In this document: positions 55,702 to 64,000 of the stretch, one piece after another | How positions within the stretch are numbered: position 1 is the stretch's first letter | Layout of the letters: each line of letters starts with the position of its first letter | Assembly (NCBI GenBank): GCA_027492585.1 | Contig: JAPUEK010000029.1 | Coordinates: 1-64,000 of the forward strand | Length of the DNA stretch: 64,000 nt | Direction: 5' to 3' | DNA from: Paracoccaceae bacterium | Lineage (GTDB): Bacteria; Pseudomonadota; Alphaproteobacteria; Rhodobacterales; Rhodobacteraceae | Notes under the pieces: generated by a model | What the model saw: only the letters and a program-made list of their open reading frames with translations | Told to the model about the DNA's origin: nothing | The model's database searches: none | Made by a program: the position numbers and the translations under genes

Positions 55702-56532
55702 ATGAAGACTTCCGCAATCGCACGCGGCACCGCGGCACTGGTGCTTGCTCTCATGGCTCTGCCGGTTCAGGCGGGTGAGGTACTGGACCGGATCACGGCC
55801 GCAGGGGTGATCAAGGTCGCCACCGACGCGAACTGGGCGCCGCAGTCTTTTGTCAACGAACAGAATGAGATGGACGGTTTCGATGTGGATGTGGCCAAGG
55901 GGATTGCCGCCCATCTCGGTCTGAAGGCCGAATTCGTCACGCCGGGCTGGGACATCATCACCGCGGGCAACTGGCAGGGCCGCTGGGATATGCATGTGGG
56001 GTCGATGACCCCGACAAGTGAGCGCGCCAAGATCTTCAGCTTTCCCGCAGTCTACTATTACACCCCCGCCGCGGTCGCCGTGCATACCGACAGCAAGGCG
56101 GCTTCGCTGGCCGATCTGAACGGCAAGGTTGTCGGCACCACGACCTCCTCGACCTTCGAGGCCTATGCCAATCAGGATCTGGTGCTGGATGTTTCGGGGG
56201 CTCCGCCCTTCACCTATGAATTCAAGCCCGGCGAGGTGAAGTCCTACGCCAATTCCTCGACGGCCTTCGACGATCTGCGTCTGGGGGATGGAACGCGGCT
56301 GGATGCGGTTGTCTCGTCGCTGCCCTCGATCCTCGATGCCGAGAAGGCGGGCTATCCGATCCGGCAACTGGGCGAGCCGGTGTTCTACGAACCTCTGGCC
56401 GTCGCCGTCGAGCATGGCGATGCCGAGCTGGAGGCGAAGATCGCCGAAGCTGTCGCCGCGATGAAGGCGGATGGCACCTTGGGCGAGCTGTCGAAGAAAT
56501 GGTATGGCGTGGATTATACCAAGACCGAATAA
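55702..56532 (+). CDS. Polar amino-acid ABC transporter binding protein
   Basis: 276-residue SBP_bac_3-family periplasmic protein with a signal peptide ending near LPVQA and a mature part GEVLDRITAAGVIKVATDAN, followed by FDVDVAKGIAAHLG and MHVGSMTPTSERAKIFSF. The ligand is an amino acid or opine; given the downstream lyase, methionine or a related sulfur amino acid is an attractive guess. A strong hairpin follows the stop. Confidence 0.92.
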   Translation: MKTSAIARGTAALVLALMALPVQAGEVLDRITAAGVIKVATDANWAPQSFVNEQNEMDGFDVDVAKGIAAHLGLKAEFVTPGWDIITAGNWQGRWDMHVGSMTPTSERAKIFSFPAVYYYTPAAVAVHTDSKAASLADLNGKVVGTTTSSTFEAYANQDLVLDVSGAPPFTYEFKPGEVKSYANSSTAFDDLRLGDGTRLDAVVSSLPSILDAEKAGYPIRQLGEPVFYEPLAVAVEHGDAELEAKIAEAVAAMKADGTLGELSKKWYGVDYTKTE

Positions 56533-56541
56533 TGAGCGCCG

Positions 56542-56565
56542 CACGACCCCGGCTCCGGGGTCGTG
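56542..56565 (+). terminator. Perfect hairpin after binding-protein gene
   Basis: CACGACCCCGG (56542-56552) and CCGGGGTCGTG (56555-56565) form an 11-bp stem with a 2-nt loop, followed at once by a small GTCCC-TTTC-GGGAC hairpin. No U-tract; likely attenuation or mRNA protection between the binding-protein and permease genes. Confidence 0.7.
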
Positions 56566-56587
56566 TCCCTTTCGGGACCCATGATCC

Positions 56588-57562
56588 ATGCTGTATTCCG
56601 ATACCGTCGACTCCGAGGTTCTGGTTCACAAACCATGGTTTGTGGCAGCGATGTTCCTTGCGGTCTTCCTCGTCCTGATGCCCTTCAATCTTGCGGGTTC
56701 CGGGATGGGGGAACTGATGCGCCCGGTCATCGGCGATCCGGCAGTCAGCGGGCTTTTCGGCCGGGCCTCCATCGCCTTCGTGCTGGCCCTGCTGTTCTGC
56801 ATCAACGTGGCGCTGATCGCCTTTCTGCCGCTGCGCCTGCAAGTCCTCGTCGTCTGGTTCGAGCTCTTGATGCTCTTCCTCGCCTTCTTCCAGACCTTCA
56901 ACCTGAGCCTGCCCTTCATCGCTGAAAAGCTGCCCTTCATGATCACGCAGGGGCTGCTGACGACCGTTTACATCTCTGCCGTTTCCATCGCCATCGCCAC
57001 GGTCATCGCCATCCTCGGTGCCGTGGCGAAGCTGTCGAACAACGGCTTCGTCTATGCCGTCGCCAGCTTCTACACCTCGTTCTTCCGGGGACTGCCGCTT
57101 CTGATGCAGGTCTATCTGATCTATCTGGGGCTGCCGCAGCTCGGCATCATCATCGACGCCGTACCGGCCGGCATCATCGCGCTGTCGCTCTGCTACGGCG
57201 CCTATATGACCGAGATCTTCCGCGCGGGCATCCAGAGCATCGACCGTGGCCAGTGGGAGGCCTCGCGGTCCCTTGGCTTCGGCTTCGGCCTGACGATGCG
57301 GCAGATCATCCTGCCGCAATCCTTGCCGGTGATCATCCCGCCGACGGGAAACCAGTTCATCTCCATGCTGAAGGACAGCTCGCTCGTTTCCGTCATCGGA
57401 GTGTGGGAGCTGATGTTCCTCGCGCGGACGCTGGGGCAGAAGACCTTCCAGCATATGGAAATGCTGATCACCGCCGCCCTGCTCTACTGGATGCTGTCGA
57501 TCCTGCTGGAACTCGTGCAGGCCCGGATCGAGCGGCATTACGCGCGGAGCAAGAAGAGATGA
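56588..57562 (+). CDS. Polar amino-acid ABC transporter permease
   Basis: 324-residue HisM/GlnP-type permease. The N-terminal portion adds two or three extra membrane segments (to about residue 110) before the conserved core that starts [20 protein letters not shown]. The EAA-type loop is [20 protein letters not shown]. Only one permease gene is present, so a homodimer is likely. Overlaps the ATPase gene by ATGA. Confidence 0.92.
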   Translation: MLYSDTVDSEVLVHKPWFVAAMFLAVFLVLMPFNLAGSGMGELMRPVIGDPAVSGLFGRASIAFVLALLFCINVALIAFLPLRLQVLVVWFELLMLFLAFFQTFNLSLPFIAEKLPFMITQGLLTTVYISAVSIAIATVIAILGAVAKLSNNGFVYAVASFYTSFFRGLPLLMQVYLIYLGLPQLGIIIDAVPAGIIALSLCYGAYMTEIFRAGIQSIDRGQWEASRSLGFGFGLTMRQIILPQSLPVIIPPTGNQFISMLKDSSLVSVIGVWELMFLARTLGQKTFQHMEMLITAALLYWMLSILLELVQARIERHYARSKKR

Positions 57563-58302
57563 GCGGCCCGGACATCATCACGGTGCGGAACATGTCCAAA
57601 TGGTATGGCGCGTTCCAGGTGCTGAAGGACATCAACCTGACCGTTGCGAAGGGGGAAAGGATCGTGATCTGCGGCCCTTCCGGATCGGGGAAATCCACCC
57701 TGATCCGCTGCTTCAACCGGCTCGAAGCGCATCAGCAGGGCGAGGTGGAGGTCAACGGCATCCGGCTTCATGCGAAGATGCGCGACGTGGCCGAAGTGCG
57801 GACACGGGTCGGCATGGTCTTCCAGCATTTCAACCTTTTCCCGCATATGACCGTCCTGAAGAACTGCATGGTCGGGCAGATGTGGATCAAGGGCGTGCCG
57901 GAGGCGAAGGCGCGCGAAACCGCGATGCGCTATCTGGAGCGGGTGCGGATCGCCGATCAGGCCGGGAAGTTTCCGGTGCAGCTTTCGGGTGGCCAGCAGC
58001 AGCGCGTGGCCATCGCCCGCTCGCTCTGCATGTATCCGGACGTGATGCTGTTCGACGAGCCGACCTCGGCCCTCGATCCGGAGATGGTCTCCGAGGTTCT
58101 CGACACGATCACCGGCCTTGCGAAAGAGGGCATGACGATGGTCTGCGTGACGCATGAAATGGGCTTTGCCCGTGCGGTCGCCGACCGGGTGATCTTCATG
58201 GATGCCGGCCAGATCGTCGAGGAAGGCACCCCCGACCAGTTCTTCACCGCCCCGCGCCATGAGCGGACGAAGATGTTCCTGAGCCAGATCCTGAGCCATT
58301 GA
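57559..58302 (+). CDS. Polar amino-acid ABC transporter ATP-binding protein
   Basis: 247-residue GlnQ/HisP-type ATPase: Walker [11 protein letters not shown]-loop [16 protein letters not shown], signature [15 protein letters not shown], Walker [16 protein letters not shown]. Start 57559 overlaps the permease stop. Directly followed by the PLP-dependent lyase gene. Confidence 0.94.
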   Translation: MSGPDIITVRNMSKWYGAFQVLKDINLTVAKGERIVICGPSGSGKSTLIRCFNRLEAHQQGEVEVNGIRLHAKMRDVAEVRTRVGMVFQHFNLFPHMTVLKNCMVGQMWIKGVPEAKARETAMRYLERVRIADQAGKFPVQLSGGQQQRVAIARSLCMYPDVMLFDEPTSALDPEMVSEVLDTITGLAKEGMTMVCVTHEMGFARAVADRVIFMDAGQIVEEGTPDQFFTAPRHERTKMFLSQILSH

Positions 58303-58314
58303 CCCCGTGAAGCC

Positions 58315-59496
58315 ATGACGACCGAAAAACCGAAGACCCTCTCGCTTGCGACCCGTGCGATCCATCACGGCTATGCCCCGTCGTCGCATCACGGCGCATT
58401 GGTGCCACCGACCTACATGAACGTGACCTACGGCTTCGACGATATCGAAGCCTTCCAGAACTCGGCCGGAAGCGGGCGGCTCTATTCCCGCCCCTACAAT
58501 CCGACGACCGAGCTTCTGGAGCAGCGGCTTGCCGATCTGGAGGGTGGGGAGGCCTGTCTTGTCACCTCCTCGGGGATGGGGGCGATCGGCACCACGCTGA
58601 TGGGGCTTCTGTCGGCGGGGGATGAGCTGATCCATCACCGAACCCTCTATATCTGCAGCGGCAAGCTGATGGGGGAGCTGGCCCGTTTCGGCGTCAAGAC
58701 CGTGGCCGCGGATCTCACCGATCCCGACACGCTGGACGGGCTGATCACGCCGAGGACAAGGGCGATCTATTTTGAGACGCCGGTGAACCCGCTTCTGGAG
58801 CTGATCGACATCGAAAGGGTGGCTGCCATAGCGCGCAAGGCCGGGGTGCGGGTGATCGTGGATTCCACCTTTGCAACCCCGGTCCTGTGCCGGCCGCTGG
58901 CGCTCGGCGCCGATATCGTTCTCCATTCGGTGACGAAATACATCAACGGCCATGGCGATGTGATGGCGGGGGCGGTCATTGCCGATGCCGCGACCATTGC
59001 CGAACTGCGGCGCGGATCGTTCAACCATATCACCGGGGCGACGCTGAATCCGATGGGCGCCTCGCTGGTGCTGCGCTCGCTCCAGACGCTGACCCTGCGG
59101 ATGGGGCAGCACGGGGCCTCCGCCCTGCGGATCGCGGAGAGGCTTGAGGCGCATCCGGGGGTGAGCTGGGTGCGCTATCCGCATCTGCCCTCGCATCCGC
59201 ACCACGCGCTTGCCCTGCGGCAGATGCAGAACGGGGGTGGGGTCATTTCCTTCGGAGTGAGCAGCGGTTTCGAGGGCGCGCGCCGGACAATGGAACGGCT
59301 GGGCCTGATCGCCCGTGCGGTCAGTCTGGGGGATACCCATACGCTGATGACCCATCCGGCCAGCCTCAGCCGGGGAGATTCCCGGCCGCGCAACCATCAG
59401 GTCGGTGTCATGGACAACATGCTGCGCCTGTCGGTCGGGCTGGAAGAGACCGGCGATCTGCTGGCAGATCTGGAGCAGGCGTTGCGGTCGGACTGA
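58315..59496 (+). CDS. PLP-dependent Cys/Met-metabolism lyase (methionine gamma-lyase-like)
   Basis: 393-residue member of the cystathionine lyase/methionine gamma-lyase family. The PLP lysine is Lys208 in LHSVTKYINGHGDV, and the phosphate-binding SRPYNPTTELLE is at 58-69. Cys114 in LYICS aligns with the substrate-recognition cysteine (Cys116) of methionine gamma-lyase, favouring that activity over cystathionine beta-lyase, although the usual YG before it reads YI. Together with the E1-like enzyme and the Lrp regulator it recalls the mdeRAB system. Product: a thiol, ammonia and a 2-oxoacid. Confidence 0.82.
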   Translation: MTTEKPKTLSLATRAIHHGYAPSSHHGALVPPTYMNVTYGFDDIEAFQNSAGSGRLYSRPYNPTTELLEQRLADLEGGEACLVTSSGMGAIGTTLMGLLSAGDELIHHRTLYICSGKLMGELARFGVKTVAADLTDPDTLDGLITPRTRAIYFETPVNPLLELIDIERVAAIARKAGVRVIVDSTFATPVLCRPLALGADIVLHSVTKYINGHGDVMAGAVIADAATIAELRRGSFNHITGATLNPMGASLVLRSLQTLTLRMGQHGASALRIAERLEAHPGVSWVRYPHLPSHPHHALALRQMQNGGGVISFGVSSGFEGARRTMERLGLIARAVSLGDTHTLMTHPASLSRGDSRPRNHQVGVMDNMLRLSVGLEETGDLLADLEQALRSD

Positions 59497-59498
59497 CC

Positions 59499-60200
59499 CT
59501 AGGCGGTGCGATCCTCAAGCGCGGCGGTCAGGGCGGCGGCGCAATGGATCAGTGTCGTGTCGAAAACCGGCACCGGCACATTCGTCTGGTTCAGAAGCAT
59601 CCCGACCTCGGTGCAGCCGAGTATCAGGCTGTCCGCGCCACGATCCACAAGCCGCTGCGCGATCCGGACAAAAGCCGCGCGGCTGTCCCCGGTCGTGATG
59701 TTCCGGCACAGTTCCTGATAGATGATGCGATGGGTTTCGGCCCGATCCCCGGCATCGGGGATCACCGGATCAAGCCCTGCCGCCCGCAGCCGGTCGGTGT
59801 AGAAGCTTTGCTCCATGGTGAAGGCGGTCGCCATCAGGCCAGGGCGCTTCAGCCCGGCAGCCGTGATCGCCGCGGCCGTTGCATCGGCGATGTGCAGAAG
59901 CGGAATGGTCACCCCCTGCATCATCTGATCGGCCAGTTTGTGCATCGTATTCGTGGCGAGGATGATGAGACCGGCACCGCCCCGCTCCAGGGCTTTGGCT
60001 TCGGCGTTCAGGATCCGGCCCGCTGCCTCCCACTCCCCCGCGACCTGAAGCTTTTCGATGGCGGCGAAGTTCAGGGAGCGGATCAGCAACTCCGGCGAGT
60101 TGAGCCCGCCGAGACGCGCCTGCATCTGGTCGCACAGTTCCCGGTAATAGATCTGGGTCGAGGCGGCGGACATGCCGCCGAGGATGCCGATGGTCTTCAT
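59499..60200 (-). CDS. Aspartate/glutamate racemase-family protein lacking one catalytic Cys
   Basis: 233-residue YgeA/RacX-like protein (MKTIGILGGMSAASTQIYYR). Racemases of this family use two cysteines. The second is present (Cys196 in LILGCTEVG), but the first, expected in CTNTMHK, reads ATNTMHK with Ala82. The protein may therefore act in one stereochemical direction only, have a different activity, or be inactive. Lies 25 bp downstream of the E1-like gene on the same strand and converges on the PLP-lyase gene. Confidence 0.85.
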   Translation of the reverse strand: MKTIGILGGMSAASTQIYYRELCDQMQARLGGLNSPELLIRSLNFAAIEKLQVAGEWEAAGRILNAEAKALERGGAGLIILATNTMHKLADQMMQGVTIPLLHIADATAAAITAAGLKRPGLMATAFTMEQSFYTDRLRAAGLDPVIPDAGDRAETHRIIYQELCRNITTGDSRAAFVRIAQRLVDRGADSLILGCTEVGMLLNQTNVPVPVFDTTLIHCAAALTAALEDRTA

Positions 60201-60225
60201 GCCGTCCGTCCTTCCGTCTGATACC

Positions 60226-62592
60226 TCAGCGCAGCCGCCGTCCCGGTGTCAGGCCGCCCGCCGAATGGACGAGGGAATCGCGGTCGATGCCGAAATGGCG
60301 GTAGAGATCGCCGATTGTGCCGGTCTGGCCGAAATGTTCCACCCCATGCGAGACGGTTTTGTGGCCCGCCACGGCACCGAGCCAGGCCAGCGTTGCCGGA
60401 TGGCCGTCGATGACGGTGACAAGCGTGCAATCGCGCGGCAGCCCGGCCAGCATCGTCTCGATATGGCTGGAGGCGCTGCGGTCCCCTGCGGCACGGGCGC
60501 GCTGCGCCGCCGTCCAGCCGGCGTTCAGCCGGTCGGCAGAGGTCACCGCAAGCACCCCGACATCCCGCCGGTGCTCTCCGAGGATACCCGCCGCCGCGAT
60601 TGCCTCGGGCGCCACGGCGCCCTGATAAGCGATCACAACTTCGCAGTTGGGACCGGGCTTGCGAAGCCAGTAGGCGCCGTCGATGGTGCCTTGGCGGAAA
60701 TCCTCGGAGGCGCGCTGACCCGGCTGCTCCAGCGGATTGGTGGTCAGCCGCAGGTAGACCGACCCGCCCGATCCGTCGCGCAGCCATGTGCGGTTGTCCG
60801 GCTGCTTCTCGCCGTCGCGTTGCAGGTAATCGAAGGCCCATTCCATGATGATCGCCAGCTCGTCGGCAAAGGCGGGCTCGAAGGACGCCAGCCCGTCCTG
60901 CGACATCCCGATCAATGGTGTGCCGATGGATTGATGCGCGCCCCCTTCCGGCGCCAGGGTGACACCCGAAGGCGTGCCGACGATCAGGAACCGCGCATCC
61001 TGATAGCAGGCGTAGTTCAGCGCATCGAGACCCCGGCACACGAAGGGGTCATAGACCGTGCCGATGGGAAAGAGACGCTTGCCGAAGAGGCTGTGCGACA
61101 GACCTGCCGCACCCAGCAGCAGAAAGAGGTTCATCTCGGCGATGCCCAGCTCGATATGCTGACCTTCGCCGGTGAATTCCCAGCGGGCGGTGGAGGGGAT
61201 GCGGTTCTCGATGAAGGCATCGCTCCGGGCCTTGCGGGCAAAGAGTTTGCGCCGGTTGACCCATGGCCCGAGGTTGGTGGTGCCGGTCACATCGGGCGAG
61301 GTCGTGACGATCCGCGACGCGAGCAGGCTGTCCCCCTTCGAGAGTTCATCGAGGATCTTGCCAAAAGCCATCTGGGTGGACATCTCGCGCTCCGCCGCGA
61401 AGGCGATCTGCGGCACCTCGATACGCGCATCGCTCCACCGGCGGCGGCCCTTGGCGAAAAACGGCACCTGCGCGAGGAAGGCACGCAGACCGGCCGGATC
61501 GGAGACGGTGGCGAACGGTTCCCATTCCTGCCCCGGCGCCACGCCCATATGGGCCTGCCATGCGGCAAACTGGCTGTTGTTCATCAGCCCGCCGTGGTTG
61601 TCCTTGTGGCCCGCGATCGGCGTTCCCCAGCCCTTGATGGTATAGGCCAGAAAACAGGTCGGGCGGTCGTGGTCGATGGCGGCAAAGACCTCGGCCATCG
61701 TCTCCACGCAATTGCCGCCGAGGTTTTCCATCAGAGCGGCAAGTTCGGCATCGCTGCGCCGGTCGATCAGTGCCGAAACCTCTCCCTGATCGCCCAGATC
61801 CTCCATCAGCCGCTTGCGCCATACGGCGCCGCCCATGAAGGTCAGTGCCGCATACTCCTGATTGGGGCAGCGGTCGATCCAGTCGCGCAGGGCGCCGCCG
61901 CCCGGTTCGCCAAAGGCGGCGCGCTGTCGGGCGCCGTATTTCACCCGCACCACATCCCAGCCGAAGGCATCGAAGATCTTCTCGATCCGGGCGAAGAGCC
62001 CCTCGTGCACGATTCCGTCCAGCGATTGCCGATTGTAGTCGATGATCCACCAGCAATTCCGCAGATCGTTCTTCCAGCCTTCCTGCAGGGCCTCATAGAC
62101 ATTGCCCTCGTCCAGTTCGGCATCGCCGACAAGGGCGATCATACGTCCAATGTCCAGCCCGCCGCCCCAGCTTTTTGCCGCGATGTAATCCTGCACAAGG
62201 GAGGCGAAGGTGGTGATTGCGACCCCGAGCCCGACCGAGCCGGTGGAAAAATCCACATCGTCGATGTCCTTGGTGCGGCTGGGATAGCTTTGCACCCCGC
62301 CAAGGCCGCGGAAGTTCTCCATCTTCTCGCGGGTCTGATTGCCCATCAGATACTGGATCGCATGAAAGACCGGCGAGGCATGGGGCTTTACCGCCACCCG
62401 ATCCTCGGGCCGCAGCGCCGAGAAATAGAGCGCGGTCAGGATCGACACCATCGAGGCGGAAGAGGCCTGATGCCCCCCCACCTTGATCCCGTCCACCTTG
62501 GGGCGGATGTGGTTCGCATGATGGATCATCCAGTGCGACAGCCACAGAAGCCGTTGCTCGATGGTTTTCAGAGGCTGGATAGGTTCTGGCAT
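60226..62592 (-). CDS. AceE/MdeB-like 2-oxoacid dehydrogenase E1 (transketolase-like)
   Basis: 788-residue thiamine-diphosphate enzyme of the homodimeric E1 type. The TPP/Mg motif begins GDAELDEGNVYEALQEG at 156-172 and ends at Asn187 (IIDYNRQS); the catalytic segment AGHKDNHGGLMNN follows. Shorter than AceE and similar in architecture to MdeB, the 2-oxobutyrate E1 described beside methionine gamma-lyase in Pseudomonas putida. Divergent from an Lrp-family gene. No dedicated E2/E3 genes are in the window. Confidence 0.82.
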   Translation of the reverse strand: MPEPIQPLKTIEQRLLWLSHWMIHHANHIRPKVDGIKVGGHQASSASMVSILTALYFSALRPEDRVAVKPHASPVFHAIQYLMGNQTREKMENFRGLGGVQSYPSRTKDIDDVDFSTGSVGLGVAITTFASLVQDYIAAKSWGGGLDIGRMIALVGDAELDEGNVYEALQEGWKNDLRNCWWIIDYNRQSLDGIVHEGLFARIEKIFDAFGWDVVRVKYGARQRAAFGEPGGGALRDWIDRCPNQEYAALTFMGGAVWRKRLMEDLGDQGEVSALIDRRSDAELAALMENLGGNCVETMAEVFAAIDHDRPTCFLAYTIKGWGTPIAGHKDNHGGLMNNSQFAAWQAHMGVAPGQEWEPFATVSDPAGLRAFLAQVPFFAKGRRRWSDARIEVPQIAFAAEREMSTQMAFGKILDELSKGDSLLASRIVTTSPDVTGTTNLGPWVNRRKLFARKARSDAFIENRIPSTARWEFTGEGQHIELGIAEMNLFLLLGAAGLSHSLFGKRLFPIGTVYDPFVCRGLDALNYACYQDARFLIVGTPSGVTLAPEGGAHQSIGTPLIGMSQDGLASFEPAFADELAIIMEWAFDYLQRDGEKQPDNRTWLRDGSGGSVYLRLTTNPLEQPGQRASEDFRQGTIDGAYWLRKPGPNCEVVIAYQGAVAPEAIAAAGILGEHRRDVGVLAVTSADRLNAGWTAAQRARAAGDRSASSHIETMLAGLPRDCTLVTVIDGHPATLAWLGAVAGHKTVSHGVEHFGQTGTIGDLYRHFGIDRDSLVHSAGGLTPGRRLR

Positions 62593-62618
62593 TTCTCACT
62601 CCCCGTCCAGGGCATCAT

Positions 62619-62662
62619 AGATCAAAGATTGCGCCGTTTTGCGCCAATCTATGCCTTGATCT
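62619..62662. promoter_or_regulatory. Nested inverted repeats upstream of the E1-like and Lrp genes
   Basis: AGATCAA (62619-62625) mirrors TTGATCT (62656-62662), and inside it AGATTG (62626-62631) mirrors CAATCT (62645-62650) around repeated TTGCGCC/TTTGCGCC elements. Located 27-70 bp before the E1-like start in the 134-bp divergent gap; a probable Lrp-family binding region. Confidence 0.5.
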
Positions 62663-62726
62663 GGTAAAGGGGCGCAGGTATCCGTCAAGAAATTGAGCTT
62701 TGGCGCCTGAAATCATCGTGGATCAA

Positions 62727-63185
62727 ATGACAATGGATGCGATTGACAACAAGATCCTGCGCGAGCTCCAGTCGGAGGCACGAATCTCACATCAGGAACT
62801 GGGGGAGAGGGTCGGCCTTTCGCCCTCGCCCTGTGCAAGGCGCGTCCACAAGCTGGAAAGCGACGGGATCATCGAGGGTTACAGCGCCCGGATCAACGAA
62901 GGCAAAATGGGATTCGGCTTCAGCGTTTTCGTCTTTGTCCGGCTGGACAAGCAGATAGACGCCAGGCTGGCAGGCTTTGAAAGCAGCATCCGCGATTGTT
63001 CCGAAGTGGTTGATTGCTGGCTGATGACCGGCAGTTTCGACTATCTCCTGCGGATCGCGGTGAGCGATCTGCATGAATTCGAAACCTTCCTGACCGGACG
63101 GCTGACCAAGATCGTGGGCGTCGCTTCCATCGAATCCTCGATCCCGATCCGGCGGGTCAAGAACCAGATCAGCAGATTGCGCTGA
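62727..63185 (+). CDS. Lrp/AsnC-family transcriptional regulator
   Basis: 152-residue Lrp/AsnC regulator: helix-turn-helix ISHQELGERVGLSPSPCARR and a C-terminal RAM effector domain. ATG 62727 (MTMDAIDNKILRELQ) is the typical start; TTG 62700 and ATG 62733 are alternatives. Comparable to MdeR, which controls methionine gamma-lyase genes. Divergent from the E1-like gene; likely senses an amino acid. Confidence 0.92.
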   Translation: MTMDAIDNKILRELQSEARISHQELGERVGLSPSPCARRVHKLESDGIIEGYSARINEGKMGFGFSVFVFVRLDKQIDARLAGFESSIRDCSEVVDCWLMTGSFDYLLRIAVSDLHEFETFLTGRLTKIVGVASIESSIPIRRVKNQISRLR

Positions 63186-63220
63186 CAGCCCGAGGGTCTC
63201 TGGCGCAGGGAAAAGCGCAG

Positions 63221-63252
63221 GCCGCCACAAGGCTGAGCGACCCTGTGGCGGC
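63221..63252 (+). terminator. Hairpin downstream of the Lrp gene
   Basis: GCCGCCACAAGG (63221-63232) pairs with CCCTGTGGCGGC (63241-63252) with one mismatch around an 8-nt loop, 35 bp after the Lrp stop. No T-tract follows. Confidence 0.5.
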
Positions 63253-63347
63253 TGAAAGCCGGAGTCCTGAAGGCGCGCGGAGCCGTCCGAGATCGCGCCG
63301 GATCGCGGGGAGTAACCCCCGCCGCAGCGATGGCGGAACGCAGGTCC

Positions 63348-64000
63348 CTAGACGGTGAGTTGCAGCAGCGGCGGGGGCGAGGAGACCGGCTTCTCATCCA
63401 GTGCCGTGATGGCTGTCTGCAACATCTGCGAGGCATGGGGGAAGAAGAGCGATTTGCGGATGGCCGACCCAACCAGAATATCGGGCGAAGGCATCCCGTC
63501 CCGCATGTAGATCTGGTCGAAATCTTTCAGTTTCACGCGAATCCGGTCCTCGACCAGCTTCACATCCGGCTCCAGAACATCGCTGAGCACGGCGAGAAAC
63601 ACGCCGTTCCCCGAATAGGCGATCAGCGCCATGCTGGACTTCAGCACCGCTTCGATGCTCACGCCCACATCATAGAGCATGTTCATGAAATCCATCGGCC
63701 GGCCGCTGTTGAACAGCATCGAGACATTCTTGATCGAGATCGCAAAAGCCGATGCGCCGTAGCTTTCCTTGGTGCTGAGGCTTTGAAGATAGTTCTCAAG
63801 CGCGGTATATTCGATGATCCGGTCGAAGCCTTGCAGGATCACCGGGGTTTCAACGGTGAACTCCAGATCCTCCGGACGGATGCCGGTATCCATCGGCTCG
63901 TCCGAGGCGGCGTGCTGCTCCAGCAGCAGGTTGCGGGCCTGTTCGGCGATCAGCCGTTCGACCATCTTCATCCGCGCCCGCAGCTCCAGCTTGTCGAGGG
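63348..64000 (-). CDS. Unrecognised protein, 3' part (runs off the window)
   Basis: At least 216 residues. The frame is open to the right edge: before the first in-window Met (63971) it reads LDKLELRARMKMVERLIAEQ, a coiled-coil-like helix, so the true start is probably outside. The rest is a globular alpha/beta domain (PVILQGFDRIIEYTALENYL, SAFAISIKNVSMLFNSG, MALIAYSGNGVFLAVLSD) that is faintly reminiscent of a degenerate GGDEF-like fold, but no GGDEF motif exists. Tail ends PPPLLQLTV. Function unknown. Confidence 0.6.
   Translation of the reverse strand, partial: LDKLELRARMKMVERLIAEQARNLLLEQHAASDEPMDTGIRPEDLEFTVETPVILQGFDRIIEYTALENYLQSLSTKESYGASAFAISIKNVSMLFNSGRPMDFMNMLYDVGVSIEAVLKSSMALIAYSGNGVFLAVLSDVLEPDVKLVEDRIRVKLKDFDQIYMRDGMPSPDILVGSAIRKSLFFPHASQMLQTAITALDEKPVSSPPPLLQLTV

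Overview
The window is GC-rich, densely coded DNA. The gene families (LivHMGF-type and family-1 solute ABC transporters, GlpS/GlpT-like ATPases, FCD-type GntR regulators, OxyR beside KatG, class Ib NrdF) point to an alphaproteobacterium, most likely of the Rhodobacteraceae/Paracoccaceae or a relative. That placement is inference from protein family style. No rRNA, tRNA, CRISPR array, transposase or replication origin was seen. Most of the window is a string of self-contained uptake-plus-catabolism modules, each with its own regulator. This layout is typical of a chromid, a large plasmid or the accessory part of a chromosome.

Layout. 0-0.3 kb: the 3' end of nrdF. 0.3-4.9 kb (minus): esterase, succinate-semialdehyde-type dehydrogenase, iron alcohol dehydrogenase and Ldh-family oxidoreductase, divergent from 5.0-9.9 kb (plus): GntR regulator, RbsABC-type sugar transporter and a PfpI/DJ-1 protein. 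Two tandem palindromes lie between the two arms. 9.9-12.2 kb: a divergent LysR/MFS efflux pair. 12.2-20.9 kb: a two-armed module made of DadA-like oxidase plus LivMHFG (minus) and GntR, DUF3830, TIGR04076, aldo/keto reductase plus a LivJ-like binding protein (plus). 21.0-26.5 kb (minus): an ABC transporter with a GlpS/GlpT-like ATPase pair but a different binding protein.

26.5-39.3 kb is a patch of gene decay. An acoR regulator has been fused in frame to an alcohol dehydrogenase by an apparent deletion. A small unknown gene carries a stop and a frameshift. A gluconate-2-dehydrogenase-like gene pair carries single-base indels. MalT-like regulator, MaoC dehydratase and FAD-dehydrogenase remnants lie side by side, the last containing a perfect 34-bp palindrome. 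Intact oxyR-katG, a glyoxalase, a ribbon-helix-helix protein and an acetyltransferase sit within this patch.

39.3-53.6 kb looks like an amino-sugar/galactosamine-polymer utilisation locus: AgaZ/GatZ-like protein, AgaR-like DeoR repressor, BadF-type sugar kinase, two binding-protein-plus-two-permease sets served by one ATPase, AgaS-like SIS protein, GH4 glycosidase, amidohydrolase and a secreted GH114 (endo-alpha-1,4-polygalactosaminidase) protein. I consider this the best candidate for an undescribed system.

53.7-63.2 kb: PucR-type regulator, polar amino-acid ABC transporter, methionine-gamma-lyase-like PLP enzyme, an Asp/Glu-racemase-family protein lacking its first catalytic cysteine, an AceE/MdeB-like E1 enzyme and an Lrp-family regulator, together resembling a sulfur-amino-acid degradation module. 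63.3-64.0 kb: the 3' part of an unrecognised gene that runs off the window.
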